Assembly (NCBI GenBank): GCA_029959195.1
Contig: CP114120.1
Location: 2,666,001-2,730,000, forward strand
DNA: 64,000 nucleotides
Reading direction: 5' to 3'
DNA from: Dictyophora rubrovolvata
Lineage: Eukaryota; Basidiomycota; Agaricomycetes; Phallales; Phallaceae
Positions 62,758 to 64,000 of the stretch are shown piece by piece. Position numbers and translations under genes: made by a program. Each line of letters opens with the position of its first letter. The first letter of the stretch is position 1. Under the pieces are notes generated by a model that was not told the origin of the DNA, ran no database searches, and saw nothing but the letters and a program-made list of their open reading frames with translations.

Positions 62758-64000
62758 GATTGAATTCAACAAAGCCGAAGTAATATTGTCACTGAAGGGG
62801 AAGACAAGAACAGGCAGACGGGTAGCTGGGGCTGAATAGGCTGAGAATTAAGAAACGTTAAGCAACCTGAAAAGACCGATCTCTTCTCAACTTCGGCTGG
62901 GCCGAAATTCACGACTAGAAGCACCATAGCACATTCGCTCTTATTTATTTCCAAAAAAGCCAGCATGATGGTTCGAACATGAAGCTCGAAGGGTAAAAGA
63001 ACCACATGAAAGAAATTGAAAATGGGGCTCGGCAAGGCGGTTTGCCGTCATGGGGTGTGGATTCTTCAACTGCTAATTTGGCAAAAGATAGTATAGAACC
63101 ATGGATCTTGTGACCTTGACATGTTGGTTTGGCGGTCGGGGGCGGTCCGGATTACGGTCTTCATCGTTACAAGATGATATGTTTCCGCTTCCTTGCAACT
63201 TAGTTGACACGATTCTGTTCCGAGAATCAGCCGGGTTGAGCTTTAAAATTAAAAGAGACCCAAGTCATCGACAGCAATGGTATGTGTTGAGTAAAAAATA
63301 AAGTCAAAACGGATAGCTCAGCGTTTTGCATCCGGCGGGTTACATCATTCGATCAAACTCCTGGGGATGATATATTTTGACTCCACTTCCTACTGGCTTG
63401 AAACTAGGACCAAGTGGAGAAGCGGGGATTCGAAGCATGGGTGCGAAATAAATTTAGAAGGATACGTATTGCGCGCATAACATATGTGCGATCATTTCGG
63501 CCATAAGATCGTTCAGCAATTTGCGTTGCTAAACACCTGCTCAGCTGCTATTATTATACAGTATGGCCGAGTGCTCGTGGGCTGATCCGACATGACCTCC
63601 ACGTCTCTCGATAGGAGGGAAACGGTCAGCTTTTTTCTTCGCGGACACAATTGCACTAGCATCTAGAACTTGGTACTTTCTTTTTGAGACCAGAGTATAT
63701 TTTGAATACAAGATAACACAGTACTTGATACAACACAAAAGTAATGTATAAACCACCGACCCATCGCATCGCCCACGGTCTATACGAACGCGAGAAGAAG
63801 GGTACTAAGACGTTTAAATTATTCTGAGCACAGCTTGACACTCTTTGTAAAAACCATCTCATGAAGACAAAAGAGATGGCGAGCAACACTGGGGAAAACA
63901 TTCGAGCTGAGCTGCCGCACAAAGAAAAGAAAATTTTAGACGCGCGACGAGAGGACAACTTTATAGTAGTCGCGCACTGACCCAGAAATTTGGCGGAAGC
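62758..64000. other. Promoter of the sugar transporter and window end
   Basis: No supported gene. A hydrophobic 100-codon minus-strand frame (63656-63958) begins at TTG, not ATG. It could belong to an exon of a gene running past the window edge, but nothing else supports it. Confidence 0.4.

Noticed and set aside
63310-63370. Possible tRNA-like stretch (GGATAGCTCAGC)
   Set aside because: No matching acceptor stem, anticodon arm or GTTCRA T-arm could be paired around it.

Overview
The window looks like nuclear DNA of a filamentous basidiomycete, probably a mushroom-forming Agaricomycete. Nearly every recognisable gene is cut by many introns of about 50-60 bases with GT...AG ends. The window carries a Plavaka-type DNA transposon, and its gene families (fungal Rny1-like RNase T2, GH28 rhamnogalacturonan hydrolase, P450, FMO, MFS drug and sugar transporters) fit that group. 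I cannot name the species. All gene models were spliced by eye, so outer ends are firmer than internal exon edges.

Layout. 1-2.7 kb: a purine-rich tract and two related, decayed copies of an unknown minus-strand gene. 2.7-6.5 kb: a nearly complete Plavaka transposase gene, with a hairpin-rich insert in one intron. 6.5-10.85 kb: decayed, gene-poor DNA, including a possible LINE reverse-transcriptase scrap. 10.85-12.9 kb: secreted RNase T2. 13.5-22.3 kb: a dense minus-strand block of an NmrA-like oxidoreductase, an ISWI chromatin remodeler and the exocyst subunit EXO84. EXO84 is head to head with the tRNA dihydrouridine synthase DUS2 (22.5-23.9 kb). 24.2 kb: a compact direct and inverted repeat cluster. 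25.4-28.1 kb: a 14-TM-type MFS transporter. 28.7-29.8 kb: two small convergent genes, one a Ser/Ala-rich secreted protein and one unknown. 31.3-34.8 kb: the Pin1-type isomerase ESS1, convergent with the checkpoint clamp loader RAD24/RAD17. 36.4-44.6 kb: P450, GH28 and FMO. 46.7 kb: a 181-bp foldback element. 47.7-48.1 kb: a small membrane protein with a Cys/Arg-rich tail. 49.2-52.7 kb: two tandem zinc-finger paralogs. 54.7-58.2 kb: DUS1, convergent with the ubiquilin DSK2. 59.1-59.4 kb: a second foldback element beside a perfect 24-bp palindrome. 60.1-62.8 kb: an MFS sugar transporter.

The housekeeping genes (ISWI, EXO84, DUS1, DUS2, ESS1, RAD24, DSK2) are functionally unrelated neighbours. 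The secreted or metabolic genes (RNase T2, GH28, P450, FMO, two MFS transporters, the small secreted protein) suit a plant-matter-degrading or plant-associated lifestyle, but they form no obvious single cluster. I found no convincing undescribed multi-gene system. The most unusual signals are the two foldback elements, the 24-bp palindrome, the structured insert in the transposon intron, the tandem decayed unknown genes and the small lineage-restricted proteins.
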